This document shows, one piece after another, positions 17,688 to 26,012 of a DNA stretch of 64,000 nt. This DNA comes from Planctomycetota bacterium (GTDB taxonomy: Bacteria > Planctomycetota > Planctomycetia > Pirellulales > Pirellulaceae): assembly GCA_027622275.1 (NCBI GenBank), contig JAQBZB010000003.1, positions 36,332 to 100,331 on the forward strand. The letters run 5' to 3'. The stretch's first letter is position 1. Each line of letters starts with the position of its first letter. The notes beneath the pieces were generated by a model. That model did not search any database. It worked only from the letters and a program-made list of their open reading frames with translations, and was not told the origin of the DNA. The position numbers and the translations under genes are program-made.

Positions 17688-20411
17688 CTACCTGATCGTG
17701 ACGAAGTCGTTGTGGTTGAGTAAGATCCGGACGAGACTCTCACGAGCCCGCACCACCGCCTCGGCGGAGCCGGGGTTCGGCGATAACTGCTGCTGTTTTT
17801 CAAGGGCGTCGCGGCAGAGTCGTTGTTCCACCTCCGTTGGCGTGCGCGTCAAAACCTGTTCGAACATCGCGGCCACAAACTGATCCGCCTGCGTCTCGCC
17901 CGCTCGCTCGTCCCACGCACTGACGATGGCGGCACTCATCTGATGCACCAGATCGCTGTTGGTTAGCGCCAGCGCTTGCTGTGGGACGATGCTGGTCGTG
18001 CGGCGATAACAGTCCAACGGATTGGGTGCGTCGAACAACTCTCCCAGCGCGCTCTTGCCGCCCGCCTCGGGATGAACGCTGTAGTACAGACTGCGGCGAT
18101 TGGTCGTGAGCGCCTGGTCGTTCTCTAGTTCGACTCCGCCCATCGTCCGATCCAGCCGTCCCGCGCAGTACAGCAGGCTGTCGCGCACAACCTCGGATTC
18201 CATGCGACCAACATTCATCCGCCACAGCAGTTTGTTCTCGGGATCGACCGTGACGTTTTGCGTCGCCTCGCCCACCACGGACGCGCGTCGATAGGCGTCG
18301 CTGGTGACGATCAGGCGATGCAGATGCTTCATGTTCCAACCGGCTTCCATGAATTCGACGGCCAGCCAATCGAGCAGTTCTGGATGGGTGGGTTGAGCGC
18401 CGTTGCGGCCGAAGTCGTAAACGCTGGCCACCAGGGGCGTGTGGAAGTGCCGCATCCAGATGTGATTGGCGGCGACTCGCGCTGTCAGCGGATTGTCGCG
18501 GCTGGCAATCCACTCGGCCAAGGCACGTCGCCGCCCGGTACTCTCCTGTGGGTACATCGGAGAAAACGCCGAGTAAGTCTCCGCCAGCTTTTCGTCGGCC
18601 AGCGCCGCCCGCGTTTTGCCCACGGCAGCGCTGGCGGCCGCCCGGTTGTTCGTCGCGGCGTCGATGGCTTTGGCCCGGTTGGCGTCGTCGGCCGGTTTGG
18701 CTTCGGCGTCCAGCACAGCGAGTTCCCCGGCCAGCACTTCGCTTTCGGCGTTCTTCAACGTCGCTTCACGTTCCAACCGACTGGCATCGCGAGTCAAACC
18801 AGACGCCTCGTCACTCGACGTCTCGCCGAATTTGGCCCGATCCGCGGCGATCCTGGCTTCAACGCTTGCTAGTTCCGCGCGAGCGGCGGCAACTTTTGCT
18901 TCGGCCGCCTTTAGTCGCAGCGTGCCGGCGCGAGCGAGTTGTTCTGGCAGGTCCGCGGGCGCGTCGGTCGCAGCCGTCTTCGCCGCGGCCAGTTCCGTTT
19001 CGTCGCGAGCTAGCGCCGTACGCGCGTCGGCGAGCACCGTCTGTTGAATCTCCTCGCGCAGCCCCGGATACCAAGCGCGCGGCGGCAGCTTCACCGGTTC
19101 GATGGTCAGCGCGGTGTTTTCCAGAAACGCCGGCACCCCGGGCGGGATCGAGCCTCGCTGCGTCACCCGGTTCCGCTCGTCGCCTCCCGTGTAAAACCAA
19201 GTCGGAGCGTCGGGCGTTTTGTCGAAAATGCGCACGACGCCCAGCCGTTGAACCGCGCGCGTTCCGCTGTAAGTGTAGTCCTGGAAGATGCCGGGATCGG
19301 CTTCACCAGCCACGCGATCCTGGCGAATGGAGATCGGCTCGAAGAACGCTCGCATCCGAAAATAGTCGTCGTGCGAGATCGGGTCGTACTTGTGATCGTG
19401 GCAGTGGGCGCAGTTAAACGTCAGGCCAAGAAACGCCTTGCCGGTGTGTTCCACGGCGCTGCGCATCCAGTCGTTTGGATTGAGCGAATAGTAGTTGCGG
19501 ATCAGGTAGCCGGTCGCGACGCCCGCTTCGTAGTCCTCGGGGAAGATCTCGTCGGCCGCGAGCATCTCGCGGATCATGCGGTCGTAGCCCTTGTCCTCGT
19601 TGATTGATCGCACGATCCAATCCCGCCAGCGCCAGATTTGCGAGGCACTGTTCCGCACATCGTTTACGTCGCGTCGGCCGTACCAATCGCTGTAGCGCCA
19701 GACATCCATCCAATGTCGGCCCCACCGTTCGCCGTGACGCGGATCATCCAGCAGCCGATCCACGATGGCTTCGTACGCCGATGGAGACTCGTCCGCGAGG
19801 AAAGCCAGCAGCTCGTCGCGCGTCGGCGGCAGGCCGATCAGATCGAGGTAGACACGGCGCAACAGGACGTGCTTCGGGGCCGCGCCGCTGGGTGTCAAAC
19901 CGCGTCGCGCGAGCGAGTCGGCCAGAAACGCGTCGATCGGGTTTTGCCCCGCTTCCGTTTCAGCGGCAGCAGGCACCGCGGGACGCTGCGGTGGCCGGAA
20001 TGCCCAATGCTCCCGAGGGTCGGGTTCGGGCTGTTCGTCTTCAGGCGAAGCCGCTCCTTGGACAATCCATTGCTTCAGCAGTTCGATCTGTGCCGTGGTG
20101 AGCGGTTCGCCTTCCGGCGGCATCCGTTCGGAAGCGTCTTGCGCCGAAATGCGGGCTACCAGCGGACTCTCGTCCGGTTTCCCTGGCACGACGGCCGCAC
20201 CGTCGTCGCCTCCCTGCTGAATCAATCGGCCCGCATCAAGCCGCAGCCCGGATCGTTGCTTGAGCGGTCCGTGACAAGCATAGCACCGTGACTTGAGGAT
20301 CGGCTTGACGTCGCGAACATAATCGATCTGATCGGCGATTGCCGACTGAGCGACGAGCAAGCAGACCGCCGCAAAAATCGCTCGTCGAATTCGCCAGCCG
20401 AAAATCCGCAT
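17688..20411 (-). CDS. Planctomycete cytochrome-like DUF1549/DUF1553 protein (PSCyt1-PSCyt2-PSD1)
   Basis: A protein of about 907 residues. It has a signal peptide (MRIFGWRIRRAIFAAVCLLVAQSAIADQ), then a PSCyt1 cytochrome-like domain with CYACHG (RDVKPILKSRCYACHG), PSCyt2/DUF1549 with a second CAHCHDHKYDPIS motif, and C-terminal DUF1553/PSD1 (RRRALAEWIASRDNPLTARVAANHIW). Between these lies an Ala/Glu-rich coiled-coil stretch (~500-620). It is probably a periplasmic heme-binding partner of the co-encoded DUF1501 protein; the role is not experimentally defined. ATG 20411 begins the signal peptide. Confidence 0.92.
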   Translation of the reverse strand: MRIFGWRIRRAIFAAVCLLVAQSAIADQIDYVRDVKPILKSRCYACHGPLKQRSGLRLDAGRLIQQGGDDGAAVVPGKPDESPLVARISAQDASERMPPEGEPLTTAQIELLKQWIVQGAASPEDEQPEPDPREHWAFRPPQRPAVPAAAETEAGQNPIDAFLADSLARRGLTPSGAAPKHVLLRRVYLDLIGLPPTRDELLAFLADESPSAYEAIVDRLLDDPRHGERWGRHWMDVWRYSDWYGRRDVNDVRNSASQIWRWRDWIVRSINEDKGYDRMIREMLAADEIFPEDYEAGVATGYLIRNYYSLNPNDWMRSAVEHTGKAFLGLTFNCAHCHDHKYDPISHDDYFRMRAFFEPISIRQDRVAGEADPGIFQDYTYSGTRAVQRLGVVRIFDKTPDAPTWFYTGGDERNRVTQRGSIPPGVPAFLENTALTIEPVKLPPRAWYPGLREEIQQTVLADARTALARDETELAAAKTAATDAPADLPEQLARAGTLRLKAAEAKVAAARAELASVEARIAADRAKFGETSSDEASGLTRDASRLEREATLKNAESEVLAGELAVLDAEAKPADDANRAKAIDAATNNRAAASAAVGKTRAALADEKLAETYSAFSPMYPQESTGRRRALAEWIASRDNPLTARVAANHIWMRHFHTPLVASVYDFGRNGAQPTHPELLDWLAVEFMEAGWNMKHLHRLIVTSDAYRRASVVGEATQNVTVDPENKLLWRMNVGRMESEVVRDSLLYCAGRLDRTMGGVELENDQALTTNRRSLYYSVHPEAGGKSALGELFDAPNPLDCYRRTTSIVPQQALALTNSDLVHQMSAAIVSAWDERAGETQADQFVAAMFEQVLTRTPTEVEQRLCRDALEKQQQLSPNPGSAEAVVRARESLVRILLNHNDFVTIR

Positions 20412-20544
20412 GACTTCATCCCACTCGTTTAACTGGCTCTTCGTCAATTGTATTCCCGACTGATTTACAGGCTGCTTACCCAGGATCAATGCAATACTGA
20501 GCAATGAAACAAATTACCACACTTTCGCCGGTTCTCGTGAATAA

Positions 20545-21810
20545 TCAAGGTTTACGAAGTACGGGCGGTTTCCAGCGCACGACTTCGAGATGCGTTTTGT
20601 CGTCGTCGCCGCGATACGAGTACGACGTGACGAGTGTGCCATCTTTGAGCTGCACCGTTGGTCCGAAGCCGCCTCCCTGGTACTTGCCGATCGGCGTGCG
20701 GGTGTCGAGCATCAGCCGGTCGTGATTGAAATCGATCTCAAAGCCGTCGTCGGTTTCCACGCCCAACAGGGCGCGGACACCCAGCGGCGGATTCAAATCG
20801 CGGACCGTGAACGTCAACAGCAGCCGCTTGTCCCGCAGCCGGAGCAACGACATGTACATCTCGCCATAGTCGCCAAAGTCGCGGCCGCGCTCAAAGTTTT
20901 TCCCACCATCGGCCGACGAGAACAAGATGAAGTGATCGGCCTGGTCGTTGCCCGCCTTGATCGGGCGGTCCGTGATGGGCAACTCGTTGCTGTCGACGCG
21001 GACCAGCGCCCAGATCTTGCCGGACCGCGCCTGCCACAACCAAGTCTCGCCGCCGAAGAAGCCGTAGACGCTCTTGAAGTCACGCGGCTGGCAGTGCTGC
21101 GACTTGTCCCACGTCGTCCCGCCGTCCGTCGAACGCCAGACGAAATAAGGGCCCCCTCCGCCATCGTAATCGACGCCCACCACGAGCGACCCATCCGCCA
21201 GTTGCAGCACGTTGCGCGTGGTGTGGTTGCTGGCGTTCGGTTTGATTTGTTCCGACTCGGCGCGGGTCGATTGCCACGTCCGGCCGCCATCCGCCGAGCG
21301 ATGAAGAAAGCCCGTCGTATAACCCCACTCGTTGCGCACGTCCTGCGCCAGCAGATGCCCGGTGATAAAGACGGTACCATCTTCGAGCACGGTCAGATAC
21401 GGCTCACGACCCAACAGATCGAGCTTCTCCGGCGGCGACCACGTCCGGCCACCGTCCTGCGAGCGAAAAAGAAGCGTCTGTTCCATGACCTTGTTCCCAT
21501 CTCGCTGGTACTGATGGAAGGCGGTCAGCAGCAACTCGCCGCTGGGCAACTGGGCCATGCACGGCTTGTAGTCATCGGCCTCGCCGAGCGGGACGCGCTC
21601 GCATTCGATCTTGTCGACGGGCAGGCGCTGGCGGCTGTGAACGCCGAACGAGTCCCGCCGTGACTCCGAACTCGCAGCCGCCGGCTTCCCGGCTAAATCC
21701 TGACCGCGAATCTCCGTCGTGAGGAGAAAGAGAAGTTGGCACAAGCTCACGAACAACAGCAGCGCGAGCGATGTGGACTTGAGCCGAGCGTCGGCAGCAG
21801 CGTTTCTCAT
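20545..21810 (-). CDS. BNR/Asp-box sialidase-like secreted protein
   Basis: A 421-residue secreted protein with an N-terminal hydrophobic signal (LALLLFVSLCQLLFLLTT). Four Asp-box motifs of the S-x-D-G-G-x-T-W type are visible (FRSQDGGRTWS, HRSADGGRTWQ, WRSTDGGTTWD, FSSADGGKNFE). These mark a six-bladed beta-propeller as in exo-alpha-sialidases and related glycosidases. The substrate cannot be inferred; planctomycete relatives may act on algal polysaccharides. It lies 134 bp upstream of, and co-directional with, the DUF1553/DUF1501 operon. Confidence 0.85.
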   Translation of the reverse strand: MRNAAADARLKSTSLALLLFVSLCQLLFLLTTEIRGQDLAGKPAAASSESRRDSFGVHSRQRLPVDKIECERVPLGEADDYKPCMAQLPSGELLLTAFHQYQRDGNKVMEQTLLFRSQDGGRTWSPPEKLDLLGREPYLTVLEDGTVFITGHLLAQDVRNEWGYTTGFLHRSADGGRTWQSTRAESEQIKPNASNHTTRNVLQLADGSLVVGVDYDGGGGPYFVWRSTDGGTTWDKSQHCQPRDFKSVYGFFGGETWLWQARSGKIWALVRVDSNELPITDRPIKAGNDQADHFILFSSADGGKNFERGRDFGDYGEMYMSLLRLRDKRLLLTFTVRDLNPPLGVRALLGVETDDGFEIDFNHDRLMLDTRTPIGKYQGGGFGPTVQLKDGTLVTSYSYRGDDDKTHLEVVRWKPPVLRKP

Positions 21811-22089
21811 GCGAAGTTCTCCGGCAGTTGCTCAAGTCATTGAACGCAGGCAGATGGCCGCAGTCCTTGTCAAACAACGGGGCATGAATCTGGTGGTCTT
21901 TCCCATTAGCGGCAACAATCATCATACAAAGTTGCGTGGGCTCCGGGAAATGCAGACATCGGGACACCCGGAAGCCGTGATTGTCAAACCCAACATCGAA
22001 ACGGATCGTCCGCCCGCCCAATCACGAAACAAACACCCAATCCGCTGCTCCCTATCTCGTACGACGACTTCCGCCCCGGCGACAGAAGT

Positions 22090-22395
22090 CTACGCAAGAA
22101 TCTCGCGCAGGACCTCACCTTCAACATCGGTCAATCGGAAGTCCCGGCCGTTGAAGCGGTAGGTCAGTTTGGTGTGGTCGATGCCCATCTGATGCAGCAC
22201 CGTCGCGTGGATGTCGTGTGCGTTGACCCGGTTTTCGACGGACTTGTAGCCAAATTCGTCCGAAGCGCCGTATTGTGCTCCGCCTTTAAAGCCGCCGGCG
22301 GCGAACCAAGTGGTGAAGGCATTCGGGTTGTGGTCGCGGCCTGCTGAACCCTGCGAGTCGGATGTGCGGCCGAACTCGCCGCCGTAGATCACGCG
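22090..22395 (-). pseudogene. C-terminal fragment of a DUF1501 protein
   Basis: About 100 residues match the end of DUF1501 proteins: [53 protein letters not shown] and a C-terminal EVLREILA. The first ~75% of the gene is absent. The fragment begins 20 bp after the msrA stop, with no start codon of its own in a sensible place. It is a deletion remnant, and the third DUF1501 sequence in this window. Confidence 0.8.
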
Positions 22396-22414
22396 AGCGT
22401 GCCTCTCTGACCGT

Positions 22415-23146
22415 CTACTCCACGGCACCGCCGTCCTTCTTCAACTTGTCTTTGAAGACCTTGCGCACCTTGTCGACCTTGGGCTTGGCCACGGCATTGC
22501 AATAGCCATCATACGGATTCGAGGCGAAATAGTTTTGGTGGTAATCTTCCGCTTTGTAAAAGATGGGTGCCGCGGTGATCTCGGTGACGATCGGATAGCG
22601 AAACGCGCCGGATTCGTCGAGAGCTTTCTTGTACTTCTCGGCAAGTTCCTTTTGCGGACCGTTGTGGTAGAACACCGCCGAGCGGTATTGCGGTCCTCGG
22701 TCGCCTCCTTGCTGATTGAGCGTGGTGGGATCGTGTGTCTGCCAGAAGACTTCGAGCAGTTCGTCGAAGCTGATCTTCGCCGGGTCGAACGTGATGCGGC
22801 AGGCTTCGGCGTGTCCGGTCCTGCCATCGCAGACTTCGTCGTACGTCGGATTCACGACGTGGCCGCCGGTATATCCTGACTCGACCGAGACGACACCGTC
22901 CAGTTCCAGGAAGACAGCCTCAACGCACCAGAAACATCCCGCACCGAACGTGGCGATCTCATGCTTTGTTGCAGTCGCATCAGATTGGCTTTCATCTTTC
23001 ACTGGCGTCGTTGGGACGCTCTCGTCGGACGGATTCTCGGTCATCGGTTCGGCCTCCGCGGTTGAAGCTTGATTCGATACGCTACAGCCGGTTGCGAAAA
23101 CACAGCCGGCAAGCAGCAGCAAAAAGTGAAGACGCCGGTTCAACAT
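22415..23146 (-). CDS. msrA: Peptide-methionine (S)-S-oxide reductase, lipoprotein form
   Basis: A 243-residue protein with a lipoprotein-type leader ([21 protein letters not shown], possible lipobox at C15 or C21) and a low-complexity linker of about 40 residues. A complete MsrA domain follows: catalytic [55 protein letters not shown] and a C-terminal AEDYHQNYF. It reduces methionine-S-sulfoxide in oxidised proteins, here presumably in the periplasm or at the outer membrane. The next gene upstream on the same strand is an M24 peptidase, 16 bp away. Confidence 0.95.
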   Translation of the reverse strand: MLNRRLHFLLLLAGCVFATGCSVSNQASTAEAEPMTENPSDESVPTTPVKDESQSDATATKHEIATFGAGCFWCVEAVFLELDGVVSVESGYTGGHVVNPTYDEVCDGRTGHAEACRITFDPAKISFDELLEVFWQTHDPTTLNQQGGDRGPQYRSAVFYHNGPQKELAEKYKKALDESGAFRYPIVTEITAAPIFYKAEDYHQNYFASNPYDGYCNAVAKPKVDKVRKVFKDKLKKDGGAVE

Positions 23147-23162
23147 GGTTACAACTCCTGAA

Positions 23163-24353
23163 TCAATATTCCGCCAAGATCGGGATCACCGCTTGTTGCA
23201 GGTCGCCGCCGGTAACATGGACATTGCCTTCACGGTCGACAAACACATCGACCTCGCTCCGCACGCCAAACTCTGGCAGATAGATTCCCGGTTCAATCGA
23301 GAAACAGGTGCCGGGCAACACCAGCCGCTCGTCGTGCATTTCGAGGTTGTCCATGTTGGCACCGTTGCCATGTGTCTCTTGGCCGATGCTGTGTCCGGTG
23401 CGGTGAATGAACGCTTCGCCAAATCCGGCGGCCTCGATCACGTCGCGCGTCGCCTGATCGACTTGCCAGCCTTGCAGCGGCTGGCCTCTAGCGAAGGCCT
23501 GTTTGACGATGGCGATTCCCGCGTCGCGAGCCCGCGCCACGACTTGAAACACTTCTTCGTAACGCTCTGGCACCTGGTGGCCGATGAAACCGACTCGCGT
23601 CAGATCGCTGTAGACAGCTCGCGGCCGATCCATCTTGGCCCACAAATCGATCAACACAAAATCACCTTCGCGCATCTCGGTATCGTTGTCGGCGTCCGGC
23701 TCGAAGTGAGGATCGCCGCTGTGCGGACCAACGCCGATGATCGGCGGGTGATAAGTCGTCAGGCCGTGTTCGACGAAGTGTTGCATGATCTCTTGCTGCA
23801 CGATGCATTCGGTCAGGCGCTGGCCGGAGCGGATGCGGTTGGCGATCAAAGACCAAACGCGGGCAAACGCCGCGTCGGTGTGCTGCGAAGCTTCGAGATG
23901 CATCTGCCATTGAGCCTCGTCCCAGACGGCCTCGAATTGCTGCACGAGGTTCCCCGACGAAACAACCTCGCAGCCAAATCGACGCACTAACTCGATTGTC
24001 CCGGCATCGACGCGCGAGACGTACGGATTGGCATTGTTCGGCGAGTACTCCATTGCGACACGCGTCATCCCGGCGACGAGCCGCTCGACACCCGCTTCCA
24101 ATTCTTGCCACTTGAGATAGACGCTCGCCGAGCCCGGCACGCCGGCCAAGGCCGCCGTTTCGATCCGATGGACGAGCTTCATCGGCTCGCCCTCGGCGGG
24201 AATGCAGTAGAACCAACGCCGCGAGCCAACATTGTCGTCGCTCATCCCGAGCACGCGACGAGCTAACCGATTCGTCCCGCGAAAGTCATACAGCAACCAG
24301 CCGTCGAGCTCGAACTTCCTCAACGAATCCTGGATTGCTTCGACGTTCAGCAT
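23163..24353 (-). CDS. M24 family metallopeptidase (Xaa-Pro dipeptidase-like)
   Basis: A 396-residue protein with a creatinase-like N-domain and a pita-bread M24 catalytic domain. The metal ligands are visible in order: D in VLIDLWAKMDRP, D in AVYSDLTRVG, H in HRTGHSIGQETHG, and E residues in CFSIEPGIYLPEFG and VRSEVD. It probably removes residues next to proline from peptides or dipeptides in the cytoplasm. It is adjacent to a second M24 peptidase (24362-25453, same strand, 8 bp gap). The two are divergent in sequence, so they are unlikely to be a recent duplication. Confidence 0.9.
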   Translation of the reverse strand: MLNVEAIQDSLRKFELDGWLLYDFRGTNRLARRVLGMSDDNVGSRRWFYCIPAEGEPMKLVHRIETAALAGVPGSASVYLKWQELEAGVERLVAGMTRVAMEYSPNNANPYVSRVDAGTIELVRRFGCEVVSSGNLVQQFEAVWDEAQWQMHLEASQHTDAAFARVWSLIANRIRSGQRLTECIVQQEIMQHFVEHGLTTYHPPIIGVGPHSGDPHFEPDADNDTEMREGDFVLIDLWAKMDRPRAVYSDLTRVGFIGHQVPERYEEVFQVVARARDAGIAIVKQAFARGQPLQGWQVDQATRDVIEAAGFGEAFIHRTGHSIGQETHGNGANMDNLEMHDERLVLPGTCFSIEPGIYLPEFGVRSEVDVFVDREGNVHVTGGDLQQAVIPILAEY

Positions 24354-24361
24354 GAGTTTCC

Positions 24362-25453
24362 CTACGCGATCACACAGTCGGCGTATTCCTTTGGCACGTG
24401 CGACAGAACTTCGTGGCCGTCCTTGGTCACCAAGATATCATCTTCGATCCGCACGCCAAATGTTCCTGGTAAGTAGATCCCGGGCTCGACAGTCACCACC
24501 ATTCCCGGCTCCAGCGTACGTTTCTGATTGACGGCGAGCCGCGGTTGTTCGTGAATTTGCAGGCCGAAGCCATGACCGAGCGAGTGGCCGAACTGTTTGC
24601 CAAAGCCCGCGTCGGTGATGACTTTTCGCGCTGCGGCATCGACATCTTCCATGATCGCACCAGGGCGAATGGCACCGATCGCTTTCTTCTGAGCCTTGAG
24701 AACGACGTTGTAGACGCGCTCCAGCTTGGCCGGAGCTTTTCCAGTCACGATGATCCGCGTCAAGTCACTCAGATAGAGCTTCGCTTTAGCACCCCAGTCG
24801 ACGAGCACCATGAAGCTCTCGCCGATCTTCACGCCGCCGGGACGATAGTGAGGCAGCGCGCCGTTCGGTCCCACGCCAACGATCGGCCAAAAGGCCGTAC
24901 ACTCGCCGCCGAACAAGCGGACTTGCCGCTCGAGTTCGTCGGCCACTTGCTTTTCCGTTTGTTCCGGTCGTAAGCCGGCTTTTACAACCGCGAATGCTCG
25001 TTCGGCGATCGTAATCGCTTCGCGAATCTCCGCCAGTTCGTCTTTGTCTTTGATTTCGCGTAGTTGCTCAACCAAACCGCTCGTCGTGACCAGATTGACC
25101 TTGGGGAGCTTCTCGGCAAGCTTCTGCGAGAACTCCAACGTCACGTTGCTCGCTTCGATGGCGAGCGATCCGAGTTTCGCCTTCCGTACGACTTTGGCAA
25201 CGGAGTCCAGCATCGTCATCTCGGGACCGCGGATCTCCAAATCGATGTTCGGACATTCCGTTTCCAGTTGTGTCGTGTAGCGTCGATCGCTCAACACAAT
25301 TTGCCCGTCGCACGTCAGCAGCAGATAGCTCGAGTCGCCCGTGAAGCCGGTCAGGTACGTGACGTTATCGTAGCTGGTGACCAAAATCGCTTCGGCTTCA
25401 GCTTCGCGGACGAGTCGACGCAGTTTGTCGCGTCGCTGCTTATGGTTCGGCAT
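24362..25453 (-). CDS. Xaa-Pro aminopeptidase, M24B
   Basis: A product of 363 residues counted from ATG 25453 (MPNHKQRRDKLRRLV), the start nearest the conserved N-domain; an in-frame start at 25507 would overlap the end of panD. The N-domain includes ILVTSYDNVTYLTGFTG, typical of PepQ/PepP-like enzymes. Catalytic ligands are D (VLVDWGAKAK), D (LYLSDLTRII), H (GHSLGHGFGLQIHE), E (VVTVEPGIYLPG) and E (GVRIEDDIL). It cleaves X-Pro bonds using two metal ions. It lies between panD (38 bp upstream) and the other M24 gene. Confidence 0.92.
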   Translation of the reverse strand: MPNHKQRRDKLRRLVREAEAEAILVTSYDNVTYLTGFTGDSSYLLLTCDGQIVLSDRRYTTQLETECPNIDLEIRGPEMTMLDSVAKVVRKAKLGSLAIEASNVTLEFSQKLAEKLPKVNLVTTSGLVEQLREIKDKDELAEIREAITIAERAFAVVKAGLRPEQTEKQVADELERQVRLFGGECTAFWPIVGVGPNGALPHYRPGGVKIGESFMVLVDWGAKAKLYLSDLTRIIVTGKAPAKLERVYNVVLKAQKKAIGAIRPGAIMEDVDAAARKVITDAGFGKQFGHSLGHGFGLQIHEQPRLAVNQKRTLEPGMVVTVEPGIYLPGTFGVRIEDDILVTKDGHEVLSHVPKEYADCVIA

Positions 25454-25490
25454 GGATCGCGTTCTTAGCAGAGAGTAGGCGGGGAAAACT

Positions 25491-25853
25491 TTATTCCGCT
25501 TGAGCAAGCTGTGTTCGGTTCTGGCGGTCGACGAGGATCAGCCGGGGTTCGTGATGCTCGATCTCGTTTTCTTCGTACTCGGCATAGCTGGCGATGATCA
25601 CCAAGTCGCCTGGGTTAACGTGATGCGCCGCCGCACCATTGATGCAAATTTCCCCAGCACCCGGTTCACCGAGAATCGCGTAGGTCGAGAGCCGAGAGCC
25701 GTTGGTGATGTTGTAAATCTCAACCCGTTCGTACACGACGATATCGGCCGCCTCGAGCAGTTCCAGATCGATCGTGACGCTGCCCTCGTAGGCGAGGTTG
25801 GCGTCGGTCACTGTCGCACGGTGGATCTTGGATTTCAGAAGGGTCCGTTTCAT
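25491..25853 (-). CDS. panD: Aspartate 1-decarboxylase
   Basis: A 120-residue PanD, the pyruvoyl enzyme that makes beta-alanine for pantothenate and coenzyme A. The self-cleavage site is intact: YEGS with G24-S25, where S25 becomes the pyruvoyl group. K9 ([11 protein letters not shown]), Y58 region ([10 protein letters not shown]) and the [20 protein letters not shown] segment are conserved. It is first in a minus-strand run with two M24 peptidases. A palindromic element (25945-26009) separates it from the symporter gene. Confidence 0.96.
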   Translation of the reverse strand: MKRTLLKSKIHRATVTDANLAYEGSVTIDLELLEAADIVVYERVEIYNITNGSRLSTYAILGEPGAGEICINGAAAHHVNPGDLVIIASYAEYEENEIEHHEPRLILVDRQNRTQLAQAE

Positions 25854-25944
25854 CAGGCACTTATCGCGTGTGGAGCAAAGAGAATGGAGTCACTTCCATA
25901 ATCGGCCATTTGCCGCAGTTGGACAAGGTGTCATCTCGCTTAGA

Positions 25945-26009
25945 CCTGTACGATGGCCTTCCAAGGCCGTCGATTGCTTCACGACGGCCTTGGAAGGCCA
26001 TCGTACAGG
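25945..26009. repeat. Palindromic element, family A (intergenic copy 1)
   Basis: Perfect 28-bp arms (25945-25972 and 25982-26009; core ACGATGGCCTTCCAAGGCC) surround a 9-base loop. It lies between the end of the symporter gene and panD. As RNA it would fold into a very strong hairpin and could act as a terminator. Other copies lie at 46919-46979 (inside imuB) and 53902-53962. Confidence 0.92.
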
Positions 26010-26012
26010 GCA

